From an uncultured delta proteobacterium (GTDB lineage: Bacteria > Desulfobacterota > Desulfovibrionia > Desulfovibrionales > Desulfovibrionaceae): 64,000 bases of DNA. The stretch covers positions 49,018 to 113,017 of the forward strand of contig CAIMRY010000015.1 of NCBI GenBank assembly GCA_903843965.1, written 5' to 3'. Below are positions 32,843 through 43,516 of this stretch, one piece after another (the stretch's first letter is position 1; each line of letters begins with the position of its first letter). The notes under the pieces were generated by a model. The model ran no database searches and was not told the origin of the DNA. It saw only the letters and a program-made list of their open reading frames with translations. Position numbers and translations under genes: made by a program.

Positions 32843-33829
32843 ATGGCAGAACTCGACGCCGCCAGCCGCAGGCTGGAGTTCAAGGATTCCGAGCTGGCCA
32901 ACAAGCTCTTCGGCCCGCAGGCGGGCAACCTAGCCCTTCTGGCCGACAAGACCGGCGTGCTCATCGACACGCGCGGGTCCGCCGCCACGCTCTCCGGCCC
33001 GGCAGAGGCCGTGGACCTGGCCGCCAGCGTGCTGACCCAGCTCTACGGCCTGCTCCAGGAGGGCAAGAGCGTGCACCCGCAGGATGTGGACTGCGCCTGG
33101 CGCATCCTCCTGCGCGAGCCCGGCTCGGACATCCGGCGCATCTTCCAGGACACGGTGTACGTGGCCTCCCCGCGCAAGACCATCGCGCCCAAGACCATCA
33201 GCCAGCGCGACTACCTCTCGGCCATCCGCGAGAACGACCTGGTCTTCGCCATCGGCCCGGCAGGCACGGGCAAGACCTATCTGGCTGTGGCCCTGGCCGT
33301 TTCCGCGCTCATGAAGCGCGAGGTCAAGCGCATCGTGCTGGCCCGCCCCGCAGTTGAGGCCGGAGAGAAATTGGGCTTCCTCCCCGGCGACCTGGCCGAG
33401 AAGGTCAACCCCTACCTGCGCCCGCTGTACGACGCTTTGCACGACATGCTGGACTTCGCCCGCGTGCAGGACATGCTGGCCACCGGGGTCATCGAGGTCG
33501 CGCCGCTGGCCTTCATGCGTGGCCGCACCTTGAACGACGCCTTCGTGATCCTGGACGAAGCCCAGAACACCACGCCCGAGCAGATGAAGATGTTCCTCAC
33601 GCGTCTGGGCTTCGGCTCGCGCTGCGTGGTCACCGGCGACGTGACCCAGATCGACCTGCCGACCCAGACCCGCTCCGGCCTGGTGGAGGCGCGCGGCATT
33701 CTGGCCGGGGTCAAGGGCATCGGCTTTGTGCAGTTCCACGAGGAGGACGTCATCCGCCACCCGCTGGTGGGCCGCATCGTGCAGGCCTATGACCGGTATG
33801 ACCAGGGCCGCAAAAAGGCCAAGGCGTGA
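32843..33829 (+). CDS. phoH: PhoH family ATPase
   Basis: A 328-residue PhoH/PhoL-type NTPase linked to RNA metabolism. An N-terminal KH-like region (residues 15-75) is followed by the PhoH domain with Walker A AIGPAGTGKTY (about 146), RIVLARPAVEAGEKLGFLPG, MRGRTLNDAFVILDEAQNTT (Walker B) and GFGSRCVVTGDVTQIDLP. Start behind AAGGAGG. It overlaps ybeY by 4 bp (GTGA), the widely conserved phoH-ybeY pair. Despite the name I found no Pho-box-like sequence upstream. Confidence 0.93.
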   Translation: MAELDAASRRLEFKDSELANKLFGPQAGNLALLADKTGVLIDTRGSAATLSGPAEAVDLAASVLTQLYGLLQEGKSVHPQDVDCAWRILLREPGSDIRRIFQDTVYVASPRKTIAPKTISQRDYLSAIRENDLVFAIGPAGTGKTYLAVALAVSALMKREVKRIVLARPAVEAGEKLGFLPGDLAEKVNPYLRPLYDALHDMLDFARVQDMLATGVIEVAPLAFMRGRTLNDAFVILDEAQNTTPEQMKMFLTRLGFGSRCVVTGDVTQIDLPTQTRSGLVEARGILAGVKGIGFVQFHEEDVIRHPLVGRIVQAYDRYDQGRKKAKA

Positions 33830-34272
33830 GCACAGGCCTGGTCATCAAGACCGCTCCAGGCCTGCGCCTGAACCCGCGCTTCCCGCTGTCCCGGCGGGAG
33901 CTTGGCGGCCTTGTCGGAACGCTCCTGGCCGCCCTGGACCTGACCGGCGCGCAGCTGTCGCTGACGCTGCTCGACGACCCGGCCATGGCGCTGCTCAACG
34001 CCGAGCACCTGGGCTGCCAGGGCCCCACCAACATCCTGAGCTTTCCCGAGGCCGACCCCAAGCGCCCGCAGAGCCTTGGCGCGCTGTACCTTTCCGTGGA
34101 CACGCTCTCGCGTGAGGCCTACCTCTATGGGCAAAACCCGCGCAGGCACCTGGCGCGGCTCTTGGCCCACGGCATCCTGCATCTGGCCGGGCACGACCAC
34201 GGCCCGGACATGGAGGCCCTGACGGATGTGGCCGTGGCTGCGGCCTGCCCGGAAGCTCCTGCCCCGGCCTGA
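33826..34272 (+). CDS. ybeY: rRNA maturation endoribonuclease YbeY
   Basis: A 148-residue zinc-dependent single-strand RNase for rRNA processing and quality control. The catalytic zinc motif is HGILHLAGHDH (H-x3-H-x5-H, about residue 117). TNILSFPEAD precedes it. The GTG start overlaps the phoH stop, so translation is coupled. The protein ends soon after the metal motif with a Pro/Ala tail. Lineage-typical short form. Confidence 0.9.
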   Translation: MSTGLVIKTAPGLRLNPRFPLSRRELGGLVGTLLAALDLTGAQLSLTLLDDPAMALLNAEHLGCQGPTNILSFPEADPKRPQSLGALYLSVDTLSREAYLYGQNPRRHLARLLAHGILHLAGHDHGPDMEALTDVAVAAACPEAPAPA

Positions 34273-34313
34273 TTATTGGGCCACTCGCCCGGCCATTCGC
34301 CCGAAGAGCGGCC

Positions 34314-34349
34314 TGTTACCCGGCTCGTTACCCGGCCCGTTACCCGGCC
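34314..34349. repeat. Three 12-bp tandem units upstream of argF
   Basis: TGTTACCCGGCT followed by two identical CGTTACCCGGCC units, in the 185 bp ybeY-argF spacer. Degenerate GGCC-ATTCGCCC copies precede them. Confidence 0.75.
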
Positions 34350-34457
34350 CGGACGGCGGCCCGGCCCAGTTCCTGCCGCCTCTTTACAATCCCGGCGCGG
34401 TTGGGCAAAATACCGTTTTTAACGAAAGCCGTCAGGTTTTTTGCGAGGAGAGCTCCC

Positions 34458-35363
<906 letters not shown>

Positions 35364-35391
35364 CTTACCTTCACGAACACGGAGCAGACGC

Positions 35392-36588
35392 ATGAGTTCC
35401 ATCAAGAAAGTCGTCCTGGCCTATTCCGGCGGGCTCGACACCTCCATCATCCTCAAGTGGATCAAGAACACCTACGACTGCGAGGTCGTCACCTTCACCG
35501 CCGACCTGGGCCAGGGCGAAGAACTCGACGGCGTGGAGGCCAAGGCGCTGTCCACTGGCGCGACCAAGGCCTACGTCGAGGACATCCGCGAGGAATACGC
35601 CAAGGACTTCGTGTTTCCCATGCTGCGCGCCGCCGCCCTGTATGAGGGCCGGTATCTGCTCGGCACCTCCATCGCCCGGCCGCTCATCGCCAAGCGCATG
35701 TGCGAGATCGCGCTGGCCGAGGGCGCGCAGGCCGTGGCCCACGGCGCCACGGGCAAGGGCAACGACCAGGTGCGCTTTGAACTTGCCACCATGGCGCTGG
35801 CGCCGAAACTGAAGACAATAGCGCCCTGGCGCGACTGGGACATGAAGTCGCGCACGGACCTGGTGAACTACGCCGAGCAGCACGGCATCCCCGTGCCCGT
35901 GACCAAGAAGAACCCCTGGAGCCAGGACGCCAACCTGCTGCACGTGTCCTTTGAGGGCGGCGAGCTGGAGGACCCCTGGAACGCGCCGGACCCCGGCTGC
36001 CACCGCTACTGCACGCCCATCGAGCAGGCCCCGGACAAGGCCGAGGAGATCACCCTCGACTTCGAGGCCGGGGACCCTGTGGCCCTGAACGGCAAACCCC
36101 TGTCTCCGGCCCAGATGGTGCTGACCCTGAACGCCATCGCCGGGCGGCATGGCATCGGCCGCGTCGATATGGTCGAAAACCGCTTCGTGGGCATGAAGTC
36201 GCGCGGGGTGTACGAGACGCCCGGCGGAACCGTGCTGCACATAGCCAAGCGCGACCTGGAGGGCCTGTGCCTGGACCGCGAGGTCATGCACCTGCGCGAC
36301 TCGCTCATCCCGCGCTACGCCGAGATGGTCTACTACGGCTACTGGTTCGCGCCCGAGCGCGAGGCCTTGCAAACCCTGGTGGACAAGACCCAGGAAAAGG
36401 TCACCGGCACCGTGCGCCTGAAGCTCTACAAGGGCAACTGCGTGCCCGTGGGCCGCAAGTCGCCGTTCTCCATGTACCGCATGGACCTGGCCACCTTCGA
36501 GGAGGACGCGGTCTACGATCAGGCCGACGCCGCTGGGTTTATCAAGCTCGTGGGCCTGCGTTTGAAAGGCAGGATGGCGGGGAAATAG
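35392..36588 (+). CDS. argG: Argininosuccinate synthase
   Basis: A 398-residue ATP-dependent ligase of citrulline and aspartate. The N-terminal PP-loop is [15 protein letters not shown], then [14 protein letters not shown] (about 121), IAPWRDWDM, and DRVENRF-like segment [16 protein letters not shown]. Length and order are standard. It is the second gene of the arginine operon. The 87 bp before argH holds a GGGGC-AGA-GCCCC hairpin and a GAGGCGAAGCCTC hairpin that may tune expression within the operon. Confidence 0.96.
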   Translation: MSSIKKVVLAYSGGLDTSIILKWIKNTYDCEVVTFTADLGQGEELDGVEAKALSTGATKAYVEDIREEYAKDFVFPMLRAAALYEGRYLLGTSIARPLIAKRMCEIALAEGAQAVAHGATGKGNDQVRFELATMALAPKLKTIAPWRDWDMKSRTDLVNYAEQHGIPVPVTKKNPWSQDANLLHVSFEGGELEDPWNAPDPGCHRYCTPIEQAPDKAEEITLDFEAGDPVALNGKPLSPAQMVLTLNAIAGRHGIGRVDMVENRFVGMKSRGVYETPGGTVLHIAKRDLEGLCLDREVMHLRDSLIPRYAEMVYYGYWFAPEREALQTLVDKTQEKVTGTVRLKLYKGNCVPVGRKSPFSMYRMDLATFEEDAVYDQADAAGFIKLVGLRLKGRMAGK

Positions 36589-36675
36589 CAAGGGGCAGAG
36601 CCCCTTGCCAGATGCATCCTGGGGGAGGCGAAGCCTCACCCAGAGACGCCGTGCAAATGCCGGGAGGGCAGTACC

Positions 36676-38061
36676 ATGACCAAGAAGATGTGGGGCGGAC
36701 GTTTTGCCGGGGCCGCTGCGGCGTCGGTTGAGCAGTACACCCAGTCGATGAGTTTTGACCGGGCGCTGTACCGCGAGGACATTGCGGGCTCCAAGGCCCA
36801 CGCGGCCATGCTTGGGGCTGCCGGGATCATCGGCGCGGACGAGGCGGAAGTCATTTGCGCCGGGCTGGACCAGGTGCTGGCCGAGATTGAGGCCGGGACC
36901 TTCGTCTGGAAGCGCGAGTTGGAAGACGTGCACATGAACACCGAGCGCCGGTTGACCGAGATCGTCGGGCCGGTGGGCGGCAAGCTGCACACCGCGCGCA
37001 GCCGCAACGACCAGGTGGCGCTGGATTTCCGGCTGCATGTGGCGGCCCGGCTGGAGGTGTGGGGCGCGGAGCTGGCGCGGCTGGTGGAGGTGCTCTGCAC
37101 ACGGGCCGAGGAGCACGCGCAGACCCTTTTGCCCGGCTGCACGCATTTGCAGCCCGCACAGCCCGTGAGCCTGGCCCAGCACCTGTTGGCCTACGCGACG
37201 ATGTTCCGGCGCGACTTTGAGCGCCTGCAGGATTGCCTGAAGCGCGTGCGCGTTTCGCCCCTGGGCGCAGCGGCGCTGGCCGGCACCACGTATCCCATCA
37301 GCCCGGCCCAGGTGGCCCAGGCCGTGGGCTTTCCCGCCACCTTCGCCAACAGCATGGACGCCGTGTCCGACCGCGATTTCGCCCTGGAGGCCCTGTTCTG
37401 CGGCAGCGTCGTCATGATGCATTTAAGCCGCCTGTGTGAGGAGCTGATCCTCTGGGCCAACCCGAACTTCGGCTACGTGCGCCTGCCCGACGCCTATTCC
37501 ACGGGCTCGTCGATCATGCCGCAGAAGAAGAATCCGGACGTGTGCGAGCTGATGCGCGGCAAGACGGGCCGGGTGTACGGCGCGTTGACCACGCTGCTGA
37601 CGATCATGAAGGGCCTGCCGCTGACCTACAACCGCGACATGCAGGAGGACAAGGAGCCGTTTTTCGACGCGGACAAAACGGTTACCTCGTCCGTGGCCAT
37701 CATGGCCGACATGCTGGCGGCCCTGGAGTTCGTGCCCGAGGCCATGCGCCGGGCGCTTTCCAGGGGCTTTCTCAACGCCACGGAGCTGGCCGACTACCTG
37801 GCGGCCAAGGGTCTGCCCTTCCGCGAGGCGCACCACGCCGCCGGGGCCGCCGTGACCCTGGCCGAGAGCCGGGGCAGGGGCCTGGAGGACTTGAGCCTGG
37901 AGGATTTGCGCGCGTTTTCGCCCCTGGTGGAGCAGGATGTTTTCGCCGTGCTGGAGTTTGCGGCGGCGGTGGCGCGCCGGAATCTGCCCGGCGGCACCGG
38001 GCCTGTGTCCGTGGCTGGGCAGATAAAAACCCTGCGGGCCTGGCTGGCCGATATCTGCTGA
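36676..38061 (+). CDS. argH: Argininosuccinate lyase
   Basis: A 461-residue fumarase/aspartase-superfamily enzyme that splits argininosuccinate to arginine and fumarate. Motifs: MWGGRFAGA at the start, [16 protein letters not shown] (about 105), [16 protein letters not shown] (about 155) and the superfamily signature [13 protein letters not shown] (about 277). Final gene of the argF-argG-argH operon. Start has GGGAGG nine bases upstream. Confidence 0.96.
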   Translation: MTKKMWGGRFAGAAAASVEQYTQSMSFDRALYREDIAGSKAHAAMLGAAGIIGADEAEVICAGLDQVLAEIEAGTFVWKRELEDVHMNTERRLTEIVGPVGGKLHTARSRNDQVALDFRLHVAARLEVWGAELARLVEVLCTRAEEHAQTLLPGCTHLQPAQPVSLAQHLLAYATMFRRDFERLQDCLKRVRVSPLGAAALAGTTYPISPAQVAQAVGFPATFANSMDAVSDRDFALEALFCGSVVMMHLSRLCEELILWANPNFGYVRLPDAYSTGSSIMPQKKNPDVCELMRGKTGRVYGALTTLLTIMKGLPLTYNRDMQEDKEPFFDADKTVTSSVAIMADMLAALEFVPEAMRRALSRGFLNATELADYLAAKGLPFREAHHAAGAAVTLAESRGRGLEDLSLEDLRAFSPLVEQDVFAVLEFAAAVARRNLPGGTGPVSVAGQIKTLRAWLADIC

Positions 38062-38131
38062 AGATCGTTCGGCAATGTTTTTTCGTCAGGGGGCGTTCCA
38101 TTCGGGGCGCTTCCTTTTTTATCCAAGAAAA

Positions 38132-38153
38132 CCATGTGCATTTTTGAACATGG
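38132..38153 (+). promoter_or_regulatory. CRP/FNR-type operator upstream of hydrogenase operon
   Basis: CCATGT-N10-ACATGG is a perfect 22-bp dyad that contains the core TGTGC-N6-GAACA, the layout of CRP/FNR-family sites. It sits about 75 bp before the first hydrogenase gene and roughly 45 bp before a weak TTGCGC-N17-CATAGC promoter. Confidence 0.55.
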
Positions 38154-38227
38154 GTTGCGCTTCCTTGGGTTTTTGTTCATAGCCTCCAAAGGAGCAGAGT
38201 CACCGCATCCGATCCCGGAGGGGAAAC

Positions 38228-39274
38228 ATGACGACGTACACCGTCTACAAGGAGCAGCTGCCTGGGTTGTTCGAGAAGTGGAGCAAGCTCTATGCCCTCC
38301 ACGTCCCGGCAAAGCTGCGCGAGGGGTTTTACGACCTTGTGCCCTGGAAAAAGGACCTGGAGATCGCCTGGGACTACGATGTAGCCTACAACTCAGCCAA
38401 GCGATTCGTCATGCCGCCGCATGAGGCCCTCATCACCTACGACCGCCGCACCTGCGAGGCCCAGCCGGTGTTTGAGGCCCCGAAGCAGATCCTCTTCGGC
38501 GTGCACCCCTATGACGTGAAGGCCCTGAACCAGCTGGACCAGCTCATGGAGGGCGGCAGCCCGGACCAGAATTATATTCGCCGCCGGGAAGCCACGGTGG
38601 TCATGGCCTTTGAGCCGCTGACCGTTTCGCCTGCGGCCTTCTGGGCCAGCGTGGGCGCGGCCAGCGTGGCCCACGGCTATGACCTCTACTGGACCAAGAT
38701 CGGCCCGGCCGCCTTCACGGTCGAGGTGGGCTCGGTCCGGGGCGAGGAGCTGCTGGGCATGAACGGAGCGCTTCTGGCCTCCACCGCAGGCGACAAGGAA
38801 GGCGCGCGTCGGGCCAAGGCCCGCGTGCTGGCCAAGGCCCGCAAGAACGCCCTGCGCTACAACTGGGAAGAGACCCCGCGCCTTTTGGCCAAATGCTGGG
38901 ATTCGCCCCTGTGGCGGCGCTATTCGCAGATGTGCCTGGCCTGCGGCTCGTGCAACCTGGTCTGCCCCACCTGCTACTGCTTCGACATCCGTGAAGAAAC
39001 CGACGACAAGCTGGAAACCGGTGTGCGCTCCCGCGAGTGGGACGGCTGCATGCTCGAAGGCTTCGCCAAGGTTGCGGGAAACCACAACTTCCGGCCCAAG
39101 GCCCAGGACCGCTACCGCCACCGGTACTTCCGCAAGGGCAAATACATCTACGACAAGATCGGCGAACTGGGCTGCGTGGGCTGCGGACGCTGCGTGCGCG
39201 CCTGCACCGCAGGCATCGCCAACCCGCTCAAGGTGTTCAACGAATTGTGGGAGGAGACCGCCCATGAATACTAA
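38228..39274 (+). CDS. hydB: Sulfhydrogenase beta subunit (iron-sulfur)
   Basis: A 348-residue electron-transfer subunit of a cytoplasmic group 3b-type [NiFe] hydrogenase. Two ferredoxin-like clusters near the C-terminus are bound by CLACGSCNLVCPTCYC (about 237) and CVGCGRCVRACTAG (about 316). The N-terminal 220 residues match the HydB-specific domain (ILFGVHPYDVKALNQLD). It ends with an 11-bp overlap with the next gene. Gene order beta-gamma-delta-alpha is that of archaeal hydBGDA. Confidence 0.9.
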   Translation: MTTYTVYKEQLPGLFEKWSKLYALHVPAKLREGFYDLVPWKKDLEIAWDYDVAYNSAKRFVMPPHEALITYDRRTCEAQPVFEAPKQILFGVHPYDVKALNQLDQLMEGGSPDQNYIRRREATVVMAFEPLTVSPAAFWASVGAASVAHGYDLYWTKIGPAAFTVEVGSVRGEELLGMNGALLASTAGDKEGARRAKARVLAKARKNALRYNWEETPRLLAKCWDSPLWRRYSQMCLACGSCNLVCPTCYCFDIREETDDKLETGVRSREWDGCMLEGFAKVAGNHNFRPKAQDRYRHRYFRKGKYIYDKIGELGCVGCGRCVRACTAGIANPLKVFNELWEETAHEY

Positions 39275-40097
39275 ACTCTTCTCGCCGTACGTGCCGCGTC
39301 CGGTCACGCTGGTGGAGAAGACCCCGCTGTCGGACTTCGTCACCCGTTTCACCTTTGAGCAGGACAACGGCAAGCCGCTGGCGCACAAGCCCGGCCAGTT
39401 CGTGAACCTGTCCATCTACGGCATCGGCGAGGCCCCGTTCTCCATCAGCTCCCCGCCCCGGCGCACCAATATCACCTTTGAGATCGCGGTGCGGCGCATC
39501 GGCGCTGTGACAAGCGCCCTGCATGCCCTGGAGCCCGGCGCCAAGGTCGGCATCCGCGGACCGTACGGCTCCTCGTTCCCGGTCATGAAGTTCGTGGGCA
39601 AGGATGTGCTCATCGTGGCTGGCGGCCTGGGCTACATCCCGCTGCGTTCGCTTCTGTTCTACCAGTTGCGCCACCGCGACGAGTTCGGCCGCATCGTGCT
39701 CATGGTCGGCACCCGCGACCCCAAGGAACGCATCTTTGTGGACGAGATCGCCGACCTGGCCAAAAGCGGCGACGTGGAGGTCATGGAGACCGTGGACGTG
39801 CCTGACAGCACCTGGCAGGGCAATGTCGGCGTCATCACCACGCTGTTGCCCAAGGCCGAGATGGACCCGGGCAACACCTACGTGGCCATGGTCGGCCCCC
39901 CGATCATGTACCGCTTCGTCATTGCCGAGTGCCGCAAGAAGGGCATCGCCTCGGAGCAGATCTTCGTCTCGCTGGAGCGCAAGATGAAGTGCGGCCTGGG
40001 CAAGTGCGGACACTGCCAGATCAATGAACTGAACGCCTGCATCGACGGCCCCGTGTTCTGCTACACGGACATCGAAGCCTACCAGGAAGCCATCTAG
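39264..40097 (+). CDS. hydG: Sulfhydrogenase gamma subunit (FAD/NAD(P)-binding)
   Basis: A 277-residue ferredoxin-NADP reductase-type subunit passing electrons between NAD(P) and the iron-sulfur chain. It has the FAD motif GEAPFSISSPP (RxYS equivalent modified), nucleotide loop VAGGLGYIPLRSLL (about 116), and a C-terminal [2Fe-2S] site KCGLGKCGHCQ with a later Cys in CIDGPVFCY. Starts inside the end of hydB with GGAGG upstream, so it is translationally coupled. The flavin subunit indicates NAD(P)H-linked hydrogen turnover. Confidence 0.9.
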   Translation: MNTKLFSPYVPRPVTLVEKTPLSDFVTRFTFEQDNGKPLAHKPGQFVNLSIYGIGEAPFSISSPPRRTNITFEIAVRRIGAVTSALHALEPGAKVGIRGPYGSSFPVMKFVGKDVLIVAGGLGYIPLRSLLFYQLRHRDEFGRIVLMVGTRDPKERIFVDEIADLAKSGDVEVMETVDVPDSTWQGNVGVITTLLPKAEMDPGNTYVAMVGPPIMYRFVIAECRKKGIASEQIFVSLERKMKCGLGKCGHCQINELNACIDGPVFCYTDIEAYQEAI

Positions 40098-40121
40098 GCG
40101 CGCTGGCGGGGAGGGGACATC

Positions 40122-40862
40122 ATGGCCAAACCGAAAATCGCCTTCTTCGACTTCGCTGGCTGCGAGGGCGACCAGCTCCAGATCGCCAACCTTGAGGAGC
40201 GCCTGCTCGACATCCTGGGGCATGTGGAGGTGGTGAGCTTCCGCGAGGTGGTCACCGGCCATTCCGACGACTACGACGTGGCCTTTGTCGAGGGCTCCAT
40301 CACCAGGGCCGAGGACGAGGTCCGCCTGAAGGAGATCCGCAAGAACGCCAAGGTGCTCGTGGCCCTGGGGGCCTGCGCGGCCATCGGCGGCATCAACTGT
40401 CTCAAGAACTTCATGGCCGAGAACGTTTACCGCGAGGAAGTATATGGCGGGAGCGCCCGCTGGTTTCCCACCTACGCCGCCCGCCCGCTGAAAAGCGTGG
40501 TCAAGGTCGACGCCGAGGTGCCCGGCTGCCCCATCGATCCCGTGGAGTTCGCGCGCATCACCAAGGAGCTGCTCCAGGGCCGCGCGCCCTGGATTCCGGA
40601 CTTCCCGGTGTGCGTGGAGTGCAAGCAGGCGGGCAATGTCTGCCGCTATGAGATGGGCAAGATGTGCCTGGGGATCATCACCCGGGCCGGCTGCAAGGCC
40701 GCCTGCGTGACCGAGGGCGCGCACTGCTGGGGCTGCCGGGGACTGGTGCCCGGGGCCAACCTCGACGCCGCCCGCATCGTCATGGACCGCGCCGGATCGG
40801 ACCGCAAGGCCACCCAGGATCTGCTGCGCTTCTTCCTGGGAGACACCGGCGCCGCCCTGTAG
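40122..40862 (+). CDS. hydD: [NiFe] hydrogenase small (delta) subunit
   Basis: A 246-residue small subunit. The proximal [4Fe-4S] cluster is bound by FAGCEGDQ (Cys14), ALGACAAIGG (about Cys85), and VPGCPIDP plus another Cys. A C-terminal region carries about seven more cysteines (CVECKQAGNVC to HCWGC) for further clusters. No twin-arginine signal, so the enzyme is cytoplasmic. Located 24 bp after the flavin subunit and 62 bp before the large subunit. Confidence 0.9.
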   Translation: MAKPKIAFFDFAGCEGDQLQIANLEERLLDILGHVEVVSFREVVTGHSDDYDVAFVEGSITRAEDEVRLKEIRKNAKVLVALGACAAIGGINCLKNFMAENVYREEVYGGSARWFPTYAARPLKSVVKVDAEVPGCPIDPVEFARITKELLQGRAPWIPDFPVCVECKQAGNVCRYEMGKMCLGIITRAGCKAACVTEGAHCWGCRGLVPGANLDAARIVMDRAGSDRKATQDLLRFFLGDTGAAL

Positions 40863-40924
40863 CCGCCCCTGTGGCAGAATAGAAGCCGACCGGCCCGCAT
40901 CCGGGCCGCCGAGAGGATAGGATC

Positions 40925-42358
40925 ATGGCCAAGACCGAACCCGCCAAGAACGCCGCCAAGACCCACAACGCCCCGAAGGGGACGCCAGCCACGCCCGTCT
41001 CCGTGCCGGAAAAGGCGGTGAGCGGACCCAAAAAGGTCCACGTGCACTACCTGACCCGCGTGGAGGGCCACGGCAACATCGTGGTCGACGTGGAGGCCGA
41101 CGGCAGGGTAAGCACCTGCCGCTGGGAGGTGCCCGAGGCCCCGCGCTTCTTCGAGGCCATGCTCATTGGCCGTGACTACAAGGACGTGCACCACATCGTC
41201 TCGCGCATCTGCGGCATCTGCGCCATCGGCCACCAGCTGTGCAGCCTGCAGGCCACGGAGGACGCGCTGAACATCAACGTCAGCGATCAGACGCACATCC
41301 TGCGCCGCTTGGCCCTGCACGCCGAGAACCTGCAAAGCCACCTGCTGCACATCGCCTACCTGGTGCTGCCGGACTTGATGGGCGTGGACTCCATCCTGCC
41401 GCTTGCCGCCACGCACAAGGACGCGGTGCTCCAGTTCATCGCCGCCCGCAGGGTGAGCAACGAGTTCAGCCGCCTCATCTGCGGCCGCACCACGCACCCC
41501 CAGCGCATGACCCCCGGCGGGTTCACGATGTTCCCGTCAACCGAGCAGCTGGAAGCCCTGCGCACCATGCTCAAGGCCAGCCTGCCCAACCTGGACTTCG
41601 CTGTGGACCTCTTCGCCAGCATCATCGACAAGTTCCCGAAGTTCGACCGCCCGACCGAGTACATCGGCCTGGTTTCCCCCTCGGAGTACGCCATGTACTG
41701 GGGCGAGATCGGCTCCAGCAAGGACGAGCGCAGGCCCGTGCGCCAGTACCGCAACATCACCCGCGAATACCTGATCCCGACCTCCACGGCCAAGTGGACC
41801 AAGAACCAGGACGAGTCGTACATGGTGGGCGCCCTGGCGCGCTTCAACCTGAACGCCGAGCATCTGCTGCCCAAGGCCGCCGCCGCCGCCAAGAAGCTCG
41901 GCCTGGTCAAGGGCTGCACCAATCCTTACATGATCACCATCGCCCAGCTGGTGGAGTGCGTGCACACGGTGGAGGACTCCCTGCAGATGGTGGACGAGCT
42001 GCTCGCCCGAGGCATCCGCGACGAGGCCCCGGCCAAGGCCAGCATCGCCGCCGGGCGGGGCGTGGGCGCTGTGGAGGTGCCGCGTGGGATTCTCTTCCAC
42101 TCCTACGAGTACGACGAGCATGGCCGCATCTTCCAGGCCGACTGCGTCATCCCCACCAACCAGAACCACGGCAACATTCAGAAGGACCTGGACGCGCTGG
42201 TGCCCCTGCTCTCCGGCCTGACGGAAAAGGAGATGGAGCTTAGGCTGTCCATGCTCGTGCGGGCCTACGACCCGTGCATCAGCTGCTCCACCCACTTCAT
42301 CGACGCGCGCGGCCTGGCCGAGGAGCCGCGCAGCATGGTGCGCTTCAACTACAAGTAA
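40925..42358 (+). CDS. hydA: [NiFe] hydrogenase large (alpha) subunit
   Basis: A 477-residue catalytic subunit. NiFe ligands are in RICGICAIGH (Cys96, Cys99) and DPCISCSTH (Cys451, Cys454). Twenty residues follow the final His, the tail normally removed by a maturation endopeptidase after nickel insertion. The first 35 residues are a Lys/Ala/Pro-rich extension. Closest by layout to group 3b enzymes, which oxidise H2 with NAD(P)+ or release H2, and can reduce polysulfide. No hyp or protease gene is nearby. A strong terminator follows. Confidence 0.93.
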   Translation: MAKTEPAKNAAKTHNAPKGTPATPVSVPEKAVSGPKKVHVHYLTRVEGHGNIVVDVEADGRVSTCRWEVPEAPRFFEAMLIGRDYKDVHHIVSRICGICAIGHQLCSLQATEDALNINVSDQTHILRRLALHAENLQSHLLHIAYLVLPDLMGVDSILPLAATHKDAVLQFIAARRVSNEFSRLICGRTTHPQRMTPGGFTMFPSTEQLEALRTMLKASLPNLDFAVDLFASIIDKFPKFDRPTEYIGLVSPSEYAMYWGEIGSSKDERRPVRQYRNITREYLIPTSTAKWTKNQDESYMVGALARFNLNAEHLLPKAAAAAKKLGLVKGCTNPYMITIAQLVECVHTVEDSLQMVDELLARGIRDEAPAKASIAAGRGVGAVEVPRGILFHSYEYDEHGRIFQADCVIPTNQNHGNIQKDLDALVPLLSGLTEKEMELRLSMLVRAYDPCISCSTHFIDARGLAEEPRSMVRFNYK

Positions 42359-42393
42359 AGCAGGGGGCCTGCCCGGATTCACGGCACACGCCG

Positions 42394-42431
42394 AAAGGGC
42401 TGTTTCAGGTCGAACCTGGGGCAGCCCTTTT
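42394..42431 (+). terminator. Intrinsic terminator of the hydrogenase operon
   Basis: AAAGGGCTG pairs with CAGCCCTTT, with an inner CAGGT-CGA-ACCTG stem, and is followed by TT. It begins 36 bp after the hydA stop. Confidence 0.9.
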
Positions 42432-43374
42432 GCCGTTCTTGAACAGGCACCCGGTCCAGGCTGCGCCGCCGCCTGTGTGTTTTTCTTTACCCACAGGTGT
42501 CAGGCTGGCGGCGTCATCCATCCGCCGTATCCACACGTATCCGTTGGAATCCCCCCGCTCTGATCCGCCAGAATCAGGCCACCTGTGGGAATGCACCCTT
42601 TGCGGCCCTGAACGTTACTCGGTCGAGCCGCCGCCATGCTGTCGATTCCCATGCGTGAGCCCTGCGCTGCCCCCTGCTGACACTTTTCGACCGCACGGAT
42701 TTTCGTTTCCGGCGTGGGAATTATTCACTGCCGTAGCACTTTCGGACGGCTGGCCTGTGCTGTGGTCGGCAAGGTTTGACTGTCAAATTGTCCGTCGAAC
42801 TGGCTTTTGAACTGACCGTCTGGCAGTCCATCGAATTGCCTGCCGAATTGTCCACCGGCAGTCCACCGGGCCGGAATGGCTCAAAATACCCCGCGAAAGT
42901 ACTAGAGAAAATCACGATAATTTCCAGAGTCATTGACCTGGGCTGATCTTCTGGCAACAGGCCGCAGGAAGGTCCGACGAGCTGATCCAGACCCAAGCAG
43001 GGCCAAACCGGCTGGTCCGGGCCGGAATCCACCCGTTGCAGCCGGAAAAACAGTGCGCGGCGTAGAGCTGCGCCGGGCTGCGCAAGGTGGTTAGCCAGGA
43101 AATGCGACCCCTGGCAGGAACGTTTCTGCGGCTGGAAGGGCTCTTGGCTGACCCGTGGCAGGGCGCGGCAACGCACTCCCGGAGCAGAAGGGCAGGGGGC
43201 TATTTCCCGACGGAAACAGGAAGCCCCACGTTCTGACTTGGCCACAGGCAGGCCAGCGGCAGTCTGGGGGCTTTGGCGAGTGCCGTCCGGACCTTGAGCG
43301 GCGAACACCAAGCCGGATGTTCCCCGCCCCGCGCAGCGCCTGGCGCGTGCGCCACGAAATCCGCACGCGCGACT
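42432..43374. other. Long non-coding spacer
   Basis: About 940 bp with no supported gene in any frame; open frames here lack family signatures and ribosome-binding sites. It holds a 12-bp repeat array (42783-42865), a more A/T-rich patch near 42890-42930 that could be a decayed promoter or gene, and scattered GC-rich degenerate repeats. It marks the boundary between the hydrogenase operon and the phosphate-stress island. Confidence 0.6.
42783..42865. repeat. Seven degenerate 12-bp tandem units
   Basis: Units follow the consensus GTCGAATTGTCC (for example GTCAAATTGTCC, GTCGAACTGGCT, ATCGAATTGCCT, GCCGAATTGTCC). The last unit is 11 bp. Located inside the long non-coding spacer. Confidence 0.75.
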
Positions 43375-43401
43375 TTTACCCCGTTGTCACAGTGGGGTCA
43401 C
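43375..43401 (+). promoter_or_regulatory. Pho-box-like site of olsF
   Basis: TTTAC-N6-GTCAC-N6-GTCAC: three half-sites start at 43375, 43386 and 43397, exactly 11 bp apart. The E. coli PhoB box has the same 11-bp periodicity (CTGTCAT-N4 direct repeats). TATGGT near 43421 could be a -10 element. Confidence 0.75.
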
Positions 43402-43516
43402 ACATGGCCTGGCGGCCAGGGCTATGGTCTTGCGCATTCGGGACGCGGACGCACCGCGTCTCCGCTTCCCCGGCGACCCCATGTTTGAGCCGCGAACCAG
43501 CAGCAAAGGGGAACAC

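Noticed and set aside
42721..43311. A 196-codon minus-strand open frame in the long spacer
   Set aside because: No recognisable motif, no Shine-Dalgarno, Pro/Arg/Cys-rich composition and it reads through the degenerate repeat array; treated as non-coding.
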